64,000 bases of DNA. It comes from Bailinhaonella thermotolerans. GTDB taxonomy: Bacteria; Actinomycetota; Actinomycetes; Streptosporangiales; Streptosporangiaceae. Position 1 is the stretch's first letter. Each line of letters opens with the position of its first letter. The stretch covers positions 558,001-622,000 of the forward strand of contig NZ_QZEY01000003.1 in assembly GCF_003594875.1 (NCBI RefSeq), written 5' to 3'. The notes under the pieces were generated by a model. That model was not told the DNA's origin. It did not search any database and saw only the letters and a list, made by a program, of their open reading frames with translations. Of the stretch, positions 1-6,570 are shown piece by piece. The position numbers and the translations under genes were made by a program.

Positions 1-805
1 CGGGGGCGGGGGCGGCGTCAGGCTCCGCGTCCTCGGCACGGCCCCGGGCGGCGTGCGCCGGGTCCGCCGGATGCGGCTCGTGCTCGGCGCTCACCGGGGG
101 GCCGGACGCGGCCGGGGCCGTGCCCGACGCCTCGGGGCCCGCGGTCGCGTCCGTGTCGGACCCGGCGTCGGCCGTACCGGGAGGCTCGGGCGAGGGGTGC
201 GCGCCGGCCGTACCTGAGGAGGGTTCCTCCGCCGGGGCGGCGGGGGTGTGGTGGCGGTAGGGGATGGTGCCGCGCGCGTCGGGCCTGGGGGCCGCGCCGG
301 GGTGCTCGGCGGGCTCGGCGGCGGGGACGCCGGGGCCCACGCGGAAGACGGCGTGGGGGTCGGTGTCGAGTTCGGCCTGGGCGCGGGCCTGGGCCTCGGC
401 CGGGAGTTCGGCGACGCGGGGCTCGGGGGCGGGCTCCGGGAGGACGGGCTCCTCGGCGAACCGGGTGGCGGGACCGCGCGGGTAGGTGGGCGCCTGACCG
501 GCGTCGGCGTGCCAGCTCGTCAGCTCGGCGACCCGTTGCTCCAGGACGGCGATGCGGGTGTCGCGCTCGCTCACCGCCATCGCGACGCGTTGGAGCGCGT
601 CGTCGACGCTGCGCGTGTTGTAGCCCACGACGGTGACCGGCAGCCGCAGCGCGACCAGGTCCACGGCGGTCAGGCTCCGCGGCTCGGGCAGGTCGAGCGG
701 CGGGATGTCCGGAGCGAACTCCGCCATCTCCCCGCCCCGCCCCATCGAGACGTACATCACGGCGACCAGCACGGCGACCGCGGCGACAAGCAGTACCACC
801 AGCAC
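1..805 (-). CDS. DivIVA-domain membrane protein, C-terminus off the left edge
   Basis: The frame starts at a GTG at 805 and stays open to base 1, so the stop lies outside the window and about 268 residues are visible. The N-terminus is one hydrophobic segment (about residues 1-17, LVVLLVAAVAVLVAVMYV). A DivIVA-type block follows at about residues 40-95: LTAVDLVALRLPV, then GYNTRSVDDALQRVA and SERDTRIAVLEQRV, which should form a coiled coil. The rest is Pro/Ala/Glu-rich and probably disordered. DivIVA-type proteins bind curved membrane and guide polar growth or division; that role here is inferred from the domain. Annotation software may miss it because the frame has no stop in the window and starts with GTG. 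The domain call is solid, the cellular role is not. Confidence 0.8.
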   Translation of the reverse strand, partial: MLVVLLVAAVAVLVAVMYVSMGRGGEMAEFAPDIPPLDLPEPRSLTAVDLVALRLPVTVVGYNTRSVDDALQRVAMAVSERDTRIAVLEQRVAELTSWHADAGQAPTYPRGPATRFAEEPVLPEPAPEPRVAELPAEAQARAQAELDTDPHAVFRVGPGVPAAEPAEHPGAAPRPDARGTIPYRHHTPAAPAEEPSSGTAGAHPSPEPPGTADAGSDTDATAGPEASGTAPAASGPPVSAEHEPHPADPAHAARGRAEDAEPDAAPAP

Positions 806-858
806 ATATCGAATCGTGCCACACCCGGGGCCCCGCCGCCGTGTGTCACGATCGGTGC

Positions 859-1191
859 ATGCGATTCCAGCTACCGCGCGTGGTGACCGCCGAGGAGGCC
901 GCCGACCTCGAAGAACGCGGAGAGGTGGTCGTCGCCGCCTCCCTGCGGGAGATCGCCGAGGCGGCGCGCGCGGGCCGCGCCGTCCTGGTCACGCCCGCCG
1001 ACCTGGCCGCCGGCGACGACGGGGACGAGCCGGACGCCGCCGCCGAGACCGCCGCCGCCTCCCTGTGCGCCTGGGCCGGCGCGACCTACTTCCGCACGAA
1101 CCGCCCCGCCGAGGTCCAGCAGGCCCTCGACATGACCGCCTCCATCCGGGGCGACCGCCCCCCGGCCCTCACCCGCCGGGCCCTGGCCTGA
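859..1191 (+). CDS. conserved small hypothetical protein
   Basis: A protein of 110 residues starting at ATG 859; an upstream GTG at 841 is in frame but would extend it with nothing recognisable. It is divergent from the DivIVA-domain gene, leaving 53 bp for both promoters. The N-terminal half is acidic and helical. The C-terminus (AWAGATYFRTN, LDMTASIRGDRPPAL) resembles, from memory, the C-terminal end of dihydropteroate synthase-like proteins, whose genes sit near DivIVA and LOG genes in related actinomycetes. It is too short to hold the (beta/alpha)8 barrel, so it is not an active synthase. It could be a degenerate relic or a small domain of its own. No function is assigned. Confidence 0.6.
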   Translation: MRFQLPRVVTAEEAADLEERGEVVVAASLREIAEAARAGRAVLVTPADLAAGDDGDEPDAAAETAAASLCAWAGATYFRTNRPAEVQQALDMTASIRGDRPPALTRRALA

Positions 1192-1224
1192 CCCCCGCCC
1201 ACCCCGTACGCCCCGCCCACCCCT

Positions 1225-1300
1225 CCCCGTGATCTCGCGATCCCGCACCACCCCAAGCCTCGGCGGGAGAAAGCATGGCGCGGAATGCGAGATCACGGGG
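1225..1300. repeat. inverted repeat, copy 1 (GTGATCTCGC family)
   Basis: The left arm CCCCGTGATCTCGCGATCCC (from 1225) pairs with the right arm at 1278-1300, whose reverse complement begins CCCCGTGATCTCGCATTCCG. The arms are about 22 bp with a 1-bp bulge and one mismatch, and the loop is about 31 nt. The same arms recur at 1418-1504. Confidence 0.7.
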
Positions 1301-1417
1301 GAGAGGGAAGGGAGACGCCGCGAGACCGTGCGGGGAGAAGGCGGCCTCGCATCTGCGCCCCTGCGGTCGCCGGGGTGCCCCGCCCCTCGGCCTCTTGGGT
1401 GCGGGCCGCCCCGGTCT

Positions 1418-1504
1418 TTCCCGTGATCTCGCGATTCCGTTGTCACTGACGCCGCCTCAAGCCCGGGGCTGAGGGCGGTGGGCGCGGAATCGCAGGATCA
1501 GGGG
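1418..1504. repeat. inverted repeat, copy 2 (GTGATCTCGC family)
   Basis: The left arm TTCCCGTGATCTCGCGATTC (from 1418) pairs with 1482-1504, whose reverse complement is CCCCTGATCCTGCGATTCCG plus three bases. It has the same arm sequence and a similar loop size as copy 1, about 190 bp away. Two diverged copies of one structured element side by side suggest a small non-autonomous repeat family rather than two unrelated terminators. Confidence 0.65.
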
Positions 1505-1547
1505 CGGGGAACGCGGTTGTCGCGAGATCGCGTGGGGGGTGGACATG

Positions 1548-1590
1548 GAGAAGGTGTGCGGCCGGGAGTGGCTCGGGCGCACACCTTCTC
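1548..1590. terminator. perfect 13-bp hairpin, probable bidirectional terminator
   Basis: GAGAAGGTGTGCG (1548-1560) is exactly complementary to CGCACACCTTCTC (1578-1590) across a 17-nt loop. There is no T-tract, which is common for actinomycete terminators. It lies between two convergent genes, which fits transcript termination. Confidence 0.5.
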
Positions 1591-1760
1591 TTGATCTCGC
1601 CCCTTGTTAATCGGGGAGGGGGGTAGCGCCAACGATCGGGAAAGGTGCTCCGCGATCGCCCGGGGCGTCGGGGCGAGACGCTTCGACGTTAGCTTGACTC
1701 CCCGGACGGGGGCGGAGTAATGGCGAAAGTGGGCAGAGAATCCTCACCTGGCGGCGGGTG

Positions 1761-2351
1761 TCACGCCTCTGATTCGAGCACTTCCTCCTGACTAGGGGTG
1801 ATTGTCCGCGCCGCCTTCTCCAGGAGGTCGAACGCCTCCGGCACCGAGGCCGTCCAGCCCACCGCGTCGAACACGTGCGGCCGCGTGAACCCCTGGTCGT
1901 ACATCTTGGTGATCAGCTCGCGCAACGGGTCGTACAGCCCGAACGGGTCCAGGATCACCAGGGGCCGGTCGTGCATCCCGAGCACCCGCGAGGTCCAGAT
2001 CTCGAACAGCTCCTCCAGCGTCCCGATCCCGCCGGGGAGCACGAGGAAGGCGTCCGACCGCCGGTCCATCTCCGCCTTGCGCGACCGCATGTCCGGCGTG
2101 ACGATCAGCTCGTCCGACTCGGGGTCCCCGATCTCGGTGGTCATGAGCGCCTCGGGGATCACCCCGACCGTACGGCTCCCGCCCGCCCGCGCCGCCGCGG
2201 CCACGGCCCCCATGCAGGAGATCCGGCCGCCGCCGGTCACGAGGGTGTGTCCCCGCCGGGCGAGTTCCGTCCCCACCTCGGATGCCAGATCCACATACTT
2301 CTTGTCGATTCGGACACTGGACGCGCAGTACACACAAATCGCGATACTCAC
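1761..2351 (-). CDS. LOG-family (TIGR00730) nucleoside monophosphate phosphoribohydrolase
   Basis: The 196-residue protein has the LOG Rossmann-like fold. The glycine-rich motif GGGRISCMGAVA lies near residue 40, and the family signature LPGGIGTLEELFE near residues 104-116 supplies the catalytic Glu/Arg and phosphate-binding loop. Characterised LOG enzymes release the base from nucleoside 5'-monophosphates, classically activating cytokinins; the bacterial substrate is often unknown. ATG at 2351 gives MSIAICVYCASS, the usual family N-terminus, and the length is typical. A second, longer LOG paralogue lies at 9368-10174. The gene is transcribed alone. Confidence 0.88.
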   Translation of the reverse strand: MSIAICVYCASSVRIDKKYVDLASEVGTELARRGHTLVTGGGRISCMGAVAAAARAGGSRTVGVIPEALMTTEIGDPESDELIVTPDMRSRKAEMDRRSDAFLVLPGGIGTLEELFEIWTSRVLGMHDRPLVILDPFGLYDPLRELITKMYDQGFTRPHVFDAVGWTASVPEAFDLLEKAARTITPSQEEVLESEA

Positions 2352-2518
2352 CCCCTAACCCTATTCCGCAAGCCGGGACCACCTTGCCGATTTTCGCCCC
2401 CTGGCCCCGTCCCGACCTGCCGGGCCGCCTCGCCGGCGGACCTCGTCACCCTCCTCCGCCCGCGCACCCGAAACGCGCCCGCGGCGCCCCGCTCGCCGTA
2501 CGGCCTGGCGGAGTGCGG

Positions 2519-3184
2519 TCAGGTGAGGATGAGGGGGAGTCTCGCGGACAGAGGGCCCAGGGCGGTCTTCTCCCCGGCGGCCGGCCGCCGGCGGCCGGTG
2601 GCGATCAGGAGGGCGTCCTTGTCGGAGAGCGAGGACGGGAACGCGGTCCCGGCGATCCTCTCGAGGGCGGCGCGGGAGGCGGCGAGGGTCTCGGCGGGGG
2701 GATCGGCCGCGGAGGGGCGGTGCGCGATCAGGTCGAGGTGGTGCAGCGTCCATTCGAGCACGTACACCGAGAGGTAGTCGGCGACGGTGATCACCTCGTC
2801 GCGGGTGCCGACGAGGGCGGCCGGGTCGGCGAGCGCGGCCGCGCGGCCCGCGGCGGCCCCGAGGTCGTCGAGGTGGAACTTGAGCAGCCGGGGCTCGCCG
2901 TACGCGGCGGCGATCCGGGGGATCAGGGCGTCGAGCGGGTCCTCGCCGGTCGGCGGCGCGTCGGCGAGCCGCCAGTAGGTGACCGAGTCGATCGTCGGCG
3001 GGCCCCCGGCCGGCGTGGCCAGCGTGATCAGCACGTCCTGGGCATCGATGACCAGGTGGAACACTAGGTCCCGCACCAGCCAACCGGCGCATCCGGAAGG
3101 CCGCTCGAAGTCGTCGTCGGGGGTGTCGGCCACGGCCGCGCGCAGCGCCGTCCAGGAGCGTGAGAAGAGATCCACCCCGGCCAC
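2519..3184 (-). CDS. maleylpyruvate isomerase N-terminal domain (DinB-like) protein
   Basis: I place the start at GTG 3184 (VAGVDLFSRSWTALR), giving 221 residues; a GTG at 3175 is an alternative, and the long upstream extension in the same frame is low-complexity and runs through a tandem repeat. The N-terminal motif (SWTALRAAV, then FERPSGCAGWLVRDLVFHLVIDAQ) is typical of the mycothiol-dependent maleylpyruvate isomerase / DinB-like four-helix bundle. A second conserved helix carries YVLEWTLHHLDL. These histidines resemble the DinB metal site. Family members are mycothiol- or bacillithiol-linked transferases, but the substrate cannot be read from sequence. It is convergent with nothing close. 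Confidence 0.75.
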   Translation of the reverse strand: MAGVDLFSRSWTALRAAVADTPDDDFERPSGCAGWLVRDLVFHLVIDAQDVLITLATPAGGPPTIDSVTYWRLADAPPTGEDPLDALIPRIAAAYGEPRLLKFHLDDLGAAAGRAAALADPAALVGTRDEVITVADYLSVYVLEWTLHHLDLIAHRPSAADPPAETLAASRAALERIAGTAFPSSLSDKDALLIATGRRRPAAGEKTALGPLSARLPLILT

Positions 3185-3200
3185 GCTAATCCCGCGCCAC

Positions 3201-3296
3201 GTGGGCGGACAACCACGCGGGCGGACAACCGCGCGGGCGGACGAGCACGCGGGCGGACAACCGCGCGGGCGGACGAGCACGCGGGCGGACGACCGC
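3201..3296. repeat. six tandem 16-bp repeats
   Basis: Six exact-length 16-bp units of the form GCGGGCGGACRASCRC run head to tail from 3201 to 3296; units 2 and 4, and units 3 and 5, are identical. They lie between the start of the isomerase-like gene (3184) and the 3' end of the Cys-rich peptide gene (3358). A frame through them would encode low-complexity Arg/Pro/Ala, so I do not treat them as coding. Confidence 0.8.
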
Positions 3297-3357
3297 GCAC
3301 GCGCGAGCGGGAGGGCCCGCCGCCACCCGATGACGGGCCCTCCCGGCCTGCGGCATG

Positions 3358-3561
3358 TCAGCAGCAGGCGTTCCAGTAGTAGCAGTCCCAGCAGTTGCCG
3401 CCGCTCAGGCAGTCGGAGCAGTACCGGCACATGGTGCACTTGCCGGAGTTGCAGAAGTAGTTGCCGCAGTTGCAGCCGCAGCGGCCCCCGGCCAGGGCGT
3501 CCGCCTTGGGGACGAACCGCTGCAGCAGCCGGTCCGACACCTGGTTGAGGAGTTTCGTCAC
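3358..3561 (-). CDS. 67-residue peptide with 12 C-terminal cysteines, last gene of the operon
   Basis: The start is GTG 3561, preceded by a strong AAGGAGGT six bases upstream. Residues 1-24 form an amphipathic, cysteine-free leader (LLNQVSDRLLQRFVPK, then ADALA). The last 40 residues hold 12 cysteines at 28, 30, 32, 37, 42, 45, 48, 51, 57, 60, 66 and 67, with aromatic residues including Trp58 and Trp63. Ala-Leu-Ala at 22-24, just before GGRC, is a signal-peptidase-type AxA site. The two preceding genes encode an S26 signal peptidase and a membrane thioredoxin, so an exported peptide with up to six disulfides is the natural reading. A metallothionein-like metal binder is the alternative. The leader lacks a normal hydrophobic core. 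I do not recognise a named family. Confidence 0.75.
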   Translation of the reverse strand: MTKLLNQVSDRLLQRFVPKADALAGGRCGCNCGNYFCNSGKCTMCRYCSDCLSGGNCWDCYYWNACC

Positions 3562-3595
3562 TTCTCTACCTCCTTGTGGGGGATGAGACGGCGCA

Positions 3596-4039
3596 CTAGG
3601 GTTCGCGCGCCGCCGGGCGTCCCGCGGTCAGGGTCCGCAGGACGACTCCGATCACATCGGCGGCCTTCCAGTAGCCGACCTGGCGTGAGTCGAGGCTCGC
3701 CGGAGGGTTGTCGCCGAGCGCGACGAGGTGCCCGGCGGGGACGGCGTGGTCGCCGGGGGCGACCTCGCGGGGCGGGGGCTCGCCGGGCAGCGCGGCCAGC
3801 CTCTTGATCATCAAGCCGTTCCGGTCCTCGTCCGTGGCGTACGGCAGAGCCGGGCTCCGCAGCACGACGAGCTGCCCCCGCCGCAGCCGGGCCGCCCCCG
3901 CCCGCCGTACCAGGACCAGGTCGCCGGGGTTGAGGGTGGGGATCATGCTGCGGCCCCGCACGGTGATGACGAGGTAGCGCCGCCGGGCCCACCACAGCAG
4001 CGCCAGGACGGCAGCGGCGAGGACGAGGAGGAAGATCAC
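3596..4039 (-). CDS. S26 family signal peptidase
   Basis: The 147-residue protein starts at GTG 4039 after AGGAGG. It has one N-terminal membrane helix (residues 2-17) and the S26 boxes: nucleophile Ser31 in GRSMIPTL, general base Lys79 in MIKRLAALPGE, and the C-terminal GDNPPASLDSRQVG box. It is much shorter than housekeeping type I signal peptidases and closer to small dedicated S26 enzymes such as nickel-SOD maturation proteases. It lies 27 nt downstream of the thioredoxin gene and 34 nt upstream of the Cys-rich peptide gene, which carries an AxA site. Its likely job is to mature that peptide on the outer face of the membrane. Family call strong; substrate is inference. Confidence 0.88.
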   Translation of the reverse strand: MIFLLVLAAAVLALLWWARRRYLVITVRGRSMIPTLNPGDLVLVRRAGAARLRRGQLVVLRSPALPYATDEDRNGLMIKRLAALPGEPPPREVAPGDHAVPAGHLVALGDNPPASLDSRQVGYWKAADVIGVVLRTLTAGRPAAREP

Positions 4040-4066
4040 CGGGGACCTCCTGCCGGGGGCGGGCGG

Positions 4067-4633
4067 TCAGCGCCCGTGGGCGGCCAGGGCCTCGGCCGCG
4101 CGGGTCAGCTCGCCCCGCCCCACCCCGCCGGAGATCACGGTCCCGCCGGAGTCCACGAGGTAGACGGTCGGGAAGTTCTCGGTCTTGAACGCCCGCTGGA
4201 CCGTCCCGTCGTGCTCCTCGATCACGACCCGGGCCACGCCCGAGAGCCGCGCGGCGTACTCGGCGGCCGATTCGCGGCCCTTGGCGGCGATGACGGCCAG
4301 CACCTGGCCCCGGCCGCCGGGCATGGCCGCGGCCTGGTCGATGAAGTCGGGCAGGAGTTCCGCGCACGGCGCGCAGGTGGGCGAGAAGAACCCGATGAGC
4401 GTGGGCGCGGCGATCAGGTCGCGGGAGAACGGCTCGCCGTCCTCCGTGGTCACCGCGAAGTCGGCCGGCTTCTCGCCCGGCTCGACGGTGACGGGCGGTG
4501 AGATGGCGACCGGGGCCACGGTGTCGATGAAGCTGCTGTGCTCGCGCAGCCTCCGGATGACCCCTACCGTCAGGGCGAGGTTGAGCAGGCACACCACGGT
4601 GAGCAGGACGACTGCGGCGACGAGGACGAACAT
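4067..4633 (-). CDS. membrane-anchored MauD/TlpA-like thioredoxin
   Basis: ATG 4633 with GGAGGT six bases upstream gives 188 residues; the longer open frame beyond it is low-complexity. Residues 2-26 form one membrane helix, and a thioredoxin fold follows with the redox motif CAPC at 87-90 (FFSPTCAPC) and a later cis-proline NFPTVYLVD. This layout matches MauD, the thioredoxin needed to form the six disulfides of the methylamine dehydrogenase light chain, and TlpA/ResA-type reductases. As first gene of an operon with a signal peptidase and a 12-cysteine peptide, it probably sets the disulfides of that peptide outside the membrane. No MauE/DoxX/VKOR-like electron partner is adjacent, so its redox source must lie elsewhere. 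Confidence 0.85.
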   Translation of the reverse strand: MFVLVAAVVLLTVVCLLNLALTVGVIRRLREHSSFIDTVAPVAISPPVTVEPGEKPADFAVTTEDGEPFSRDLIAAPTLIGFFSPTCAPCAELLPDFIDQAAAMPGGRGQVLAVIAAKGRESAAEYAARLSGVARVVIEEHDGTVQRAFKTENFPTVYLVDSGGTVISGGVGRGELTRAAEALAAHGR

Positions 4634-4990
4634 GGCACCTCCGTGGGGGAGAGGACCGCGCGGCGGGATGGTTCGGCGGGATGGTTCGGCGGGGGCCCGG
4701 CGGACGCCGTACGGCGGGGCCGTCCGGCGCGGGCGGTATGGCGGGGGCCGTACGGCGGGGGCCGTCGGCCCGGGACGGAAGATCGGGGTGGGGCGCGGGG
4801 GCGGCGCGGCGCGCACGGGAGTCGCCGTGGGCGCGTCTATGTCATGGCCGGCGGGCGGAGCTTAGGGGCCGTCTGCCGGATTCATCCCGGAACGACTTGA
4901 TCATTGCCAGCCGCCGGGGCGTATAGCAAGATTTGGGACTGTCCGGTTCTGTACGGAACACTGTCCTTCCCGTTCGGCGGGGGTGTTGCG
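4634..4990. promoter_or_regulatory. 357-bp divergent promoter region
   Basis: The region lies between the thioredoxin operon (leftward) and the XRE chimera (rightward). The left part is GC-rich with the palindrome GCCGTACGGC at 4706-4715 and 4747-4756. The right part drops in GC and holds a weak promoter-like pair, TTGATC (4897-4902) and TATAGC (4922-4927), 19 bp apart. A small imperfect palindrome GGTTCTGTACGGAAC lies at 4945-4959, just upstream of the XRE gene, and could be its own operator. All of this is pattern reading. Confidence 0.4.
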
Positions 4991-6160
4991 ATGGTCGAAC
5001 CCGCGTCCCAGACACCATGGCCGGTACCGGACGGCACCGAATCACCCGCCGAGTTCGTCGCCCGGATGCGTGAGCTCCGGGCCCGCTCGGGCCTCTCGTA
5101 CCGCCAGCTCGAACGCGCCGCCGAGGAGCGGGGCGCCTTCCTGCCGCACAGCACCATCGCCGGCGCCCTGTCCCGGGACCGGCTGCCGCGCCCCGATCTC
5201 GTCCGCGCGTTCGTCCTGGCCTGCGGCGCGGACGACGCCGTCGCCGAACGCTGGGTCGTCGCGCGCGGCCAGGTCGCCTGCCAGGCGCAGGCCCCCGTCC
5301 GGCCGCCGCAGGCCCCCGTCCGGCCGCCGCAGGCCCCCGTCCGGCCGCCGCAGGCCCCCGTCCGGCCGCCGCAGGCCGCCGTCCCGCCGCAGGCCGCCGT
5401 CCCGCCGCCGGAGGGCGCCGGGCGGGCCGCGCGGGGCGTCGTCCGGCCTTCGCCGGCCGTCCAGCCCGCGTCCGCCGCCGTCCCGGCGGACCGGACCGGC
5501 CCCGCGCCGGCGCGTCCACCGCGCCCGCGCCGCCGTACACGCGACCACGGGGTGGCCGCCGTGGCCCTGGTCCTGCTCCTGTTCGTCACCGGTGGCGCCG
5601 ACCACCGGTCCCCGGCGGGCGCGGTCGCGCTGCCGCCCGGCGTCTACCGCGTCATGGCCGCGCATTCCGGGCTGTGCCTGTCCGAGCATCCCGACGCGGG
5701 CGGCCGGCTCTTCCAGGTTCCCTGCGCCCAGGCCCATCCGGTCTTCTCGCCCCGGCGCGAGGCGGGCGGCGTCTACCGGATCATGCCCCAGGACCCCGTG
5801 AACGGCCCCGGTTGCCTGGGCATACGCGCCGCCCGCATGGTCTCGGGCAGTTTCGCCTACAACGACTTCTGTGGCTCGGCCGGCGCGCACGCCGGCACCG
5901 AGGTCTTCCGCCTCGAACCAGCGGACGACACCGCCCGATCCGCCCGGGCCGCTCGGCCCGCCCATACCGTCCCGCCCACCCGGGCCACCCGGGGCTCCAA
6001 GATCACCAGGGCCGACCGGGGCGTACGGCTGCGCGTCCCCGGCCACGGGCTCTGCCTGGCGGTGAACAACGCCTCGACCGTCGCGTGGGCGCCCATCCTC
6101 CTGCGCCCGTGCGACCCCGCGGCCCGGGAACAGGTCTTCCGCTTCATCCCGGCCCGGTAG
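4991..6160 (+). CDS. XRE-type HTH protein with proline-repeat linker, membrane helix and beta-trefoil-like C-terminus
   Basis: The start is ATG 4991 (MVEPASQTPW); the frame extends upstream without recognisable sequence. The protein has 389 residues. Residues about 15-95 form an XRE-like helix-turn-helix (FVARMRELRARSGLSYRQLE, LPHSTIAGALSRDRLP). A linker follows with four copies of QAPVRPP and two of QAAVPP, encoded by near-perfect tandem DNA repeats, then Arg/Pro sequence and a short membrane helix (VAAVALVLLLFV). The C-terminal half is exported and ricin-trefoil-like: SGLCLSEHP, LFQVPC, GLCLAVNN and ILLRPC are cysteine-paired sugar-binding-style repeats. A cytosolic DNA-binding-type domain joined through the membrane to a putative carbohydrate-binding domain suggests a one-component sensor. 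Confidence 0.8.
   Translation: MVEPASQTPWPVPDGTESPAEFVARMRELRARSGLSYRQLERAAEERGAFLPHSTIAGALSRDRLPRPDLVRAFVLACGADDAVAERWVVARGQVACQAQAPVRPPQAPVRPPQAPVRPPQAPVRPPQAAVPPQAAVPPPEGAGRAARGVVRPSPAVQPASAAVPADRTGPAPARPPRPRRRTRDHGVAAVALVLLLFVTGGADHRSPAGAVALPPGVYRVMAAHSGLCLSEHPDAGGRLFQVPCAQAHPVFSPRREAGGVYRIMPQDPVNGPGCLGIRAARMVSGSFAYNDFCGSAGAHAGTEVFRLEPADDTARSARAARPAHTVPPTRATRGSKITRADRGVRLRVPGHGLCLAVNNASTVAWAPILLRPCDPAAREQVFRFIPAR
5288..5407. repeat. in-frame tandem repeat, 4 x 21 bp plus 2 x 18 bp
   Basis: Four identical 21-bp units starting CAGGCCCCCGTCCGG run from 5288 to 5371, followed by two 18-bp units CAGGCCGCCGTCCCGCCG at 5372-5407. They encode the QAPVRPP and QAAVPP repeats of the XRE chimera. 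Their identity at the DNA level points to recent expansion and likely length variation between strains. Confidence 0.9.
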
Positions 6161-6415
6161 GTTCCGCCCGCCCCGACACGGCAGGTGACCTGGGAGAACG
6201 CCGCGCGACGCGATCAGGGCCGCGCCGCCGTACGGCGGGCAACCGCTTCACGGGGAGGGGAGCCGCTTCGTGAGAGGGGAGCCGCAGGGGCGGAGAGGGG
6301 AGCCGCTTCGCGGCGAGGGCGTCCGCGGGGGCGGGGAGGGGCGTCCGCGAGGGGAGGGAGATCGGGGCCGAGGAGGCCGCGCACTCCTCTCCACTATCAA
6401 CCTATAGCGCACCGG
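6161..6415. other. purine-rich repetitive spacer upstream of helR
   Basis: This stretch after the XRE chimera has no convincing gene. It holds GCCGTACGGC at 6227-6236 and several irregular copies of GGGGAGCCGCTTCG and GGGCGTCCGCG between 6250 and 6360. The last part becomes AT-richer (ACTATCAACCTATAGC, about 6392-6408), a plausible -10 region for helR just before the rifamycin-associated element. Confidence 0.45.
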
Positions 6416-6435
6416 GGGGCTTGCGGCAAGACCCC
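6416..6435 (+). promoter_or_regulatory. rifamycin-associated element (RAE) upstream of helR
   Basis: GGGGCTTGCGGCAAGACCCC is an inverted repeat that matches, from memory, the published RAE (GGGGCTTGCGGCAAGGCCC) found upstream of rifamycin-inactivating genes and of helR in actinomycetes, with one substitution in the right arm. It lies 135 bp before the helR start and just after an AT-rich -10-like stretch. RAEs are needed for induction by rifamycins, so helR here is probably rifamycin-inducible. Confidence 0.85.
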
Positions 6436-6570
6436 GGTCATGGCGCACAATCGCAGGCCGAGGCCGGTGCCTGCGGAAACGGGGGACTGGACGGGCGCAT
6501 GGGGGCGTTGACCCATGGGCCTCGCCCACCGGAGCGGGAAGCCGCCTCGCCCACCCTGAGATCGGAGCTG

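Larger units (their letters stand above)
1192..1760. other. 569-bp gene-free spacer rich in inverted repeats
   Basis: No reading frame here shows convincing codon usage. The spacer separates a rightward gene (stop 1191) from a leftward one (stop 1761), so it is a convergent, terminator-type region. It holds two related inverted repeats and one perfect 13-bp hairpin, listed separately. The remainder from about 1605 to 1760 is less GC-rich, with no motif I recognise. Confidence 0.7.

Noticed and set aside
18-824. 268-residue minus-strand frame at the left edge
   Set aside because: Arg/Gly/Pro low-complexity shadow; the minus frame starting at GTG 805 gives a recognisable DivIVA-domain protein.
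3201-3296. Possible CRISPR array or iteron origin
   Set aside because: Units are contiguous without spacers; no rep or cas gene; the region is chromosomal core.
3185-3439. N-terminal extension of the isomerase-like protein to 3439
   Set aside because: It translates the 16-bp tandem repeat and antisense of the Cys-peptide gene; homology starts near 3184.
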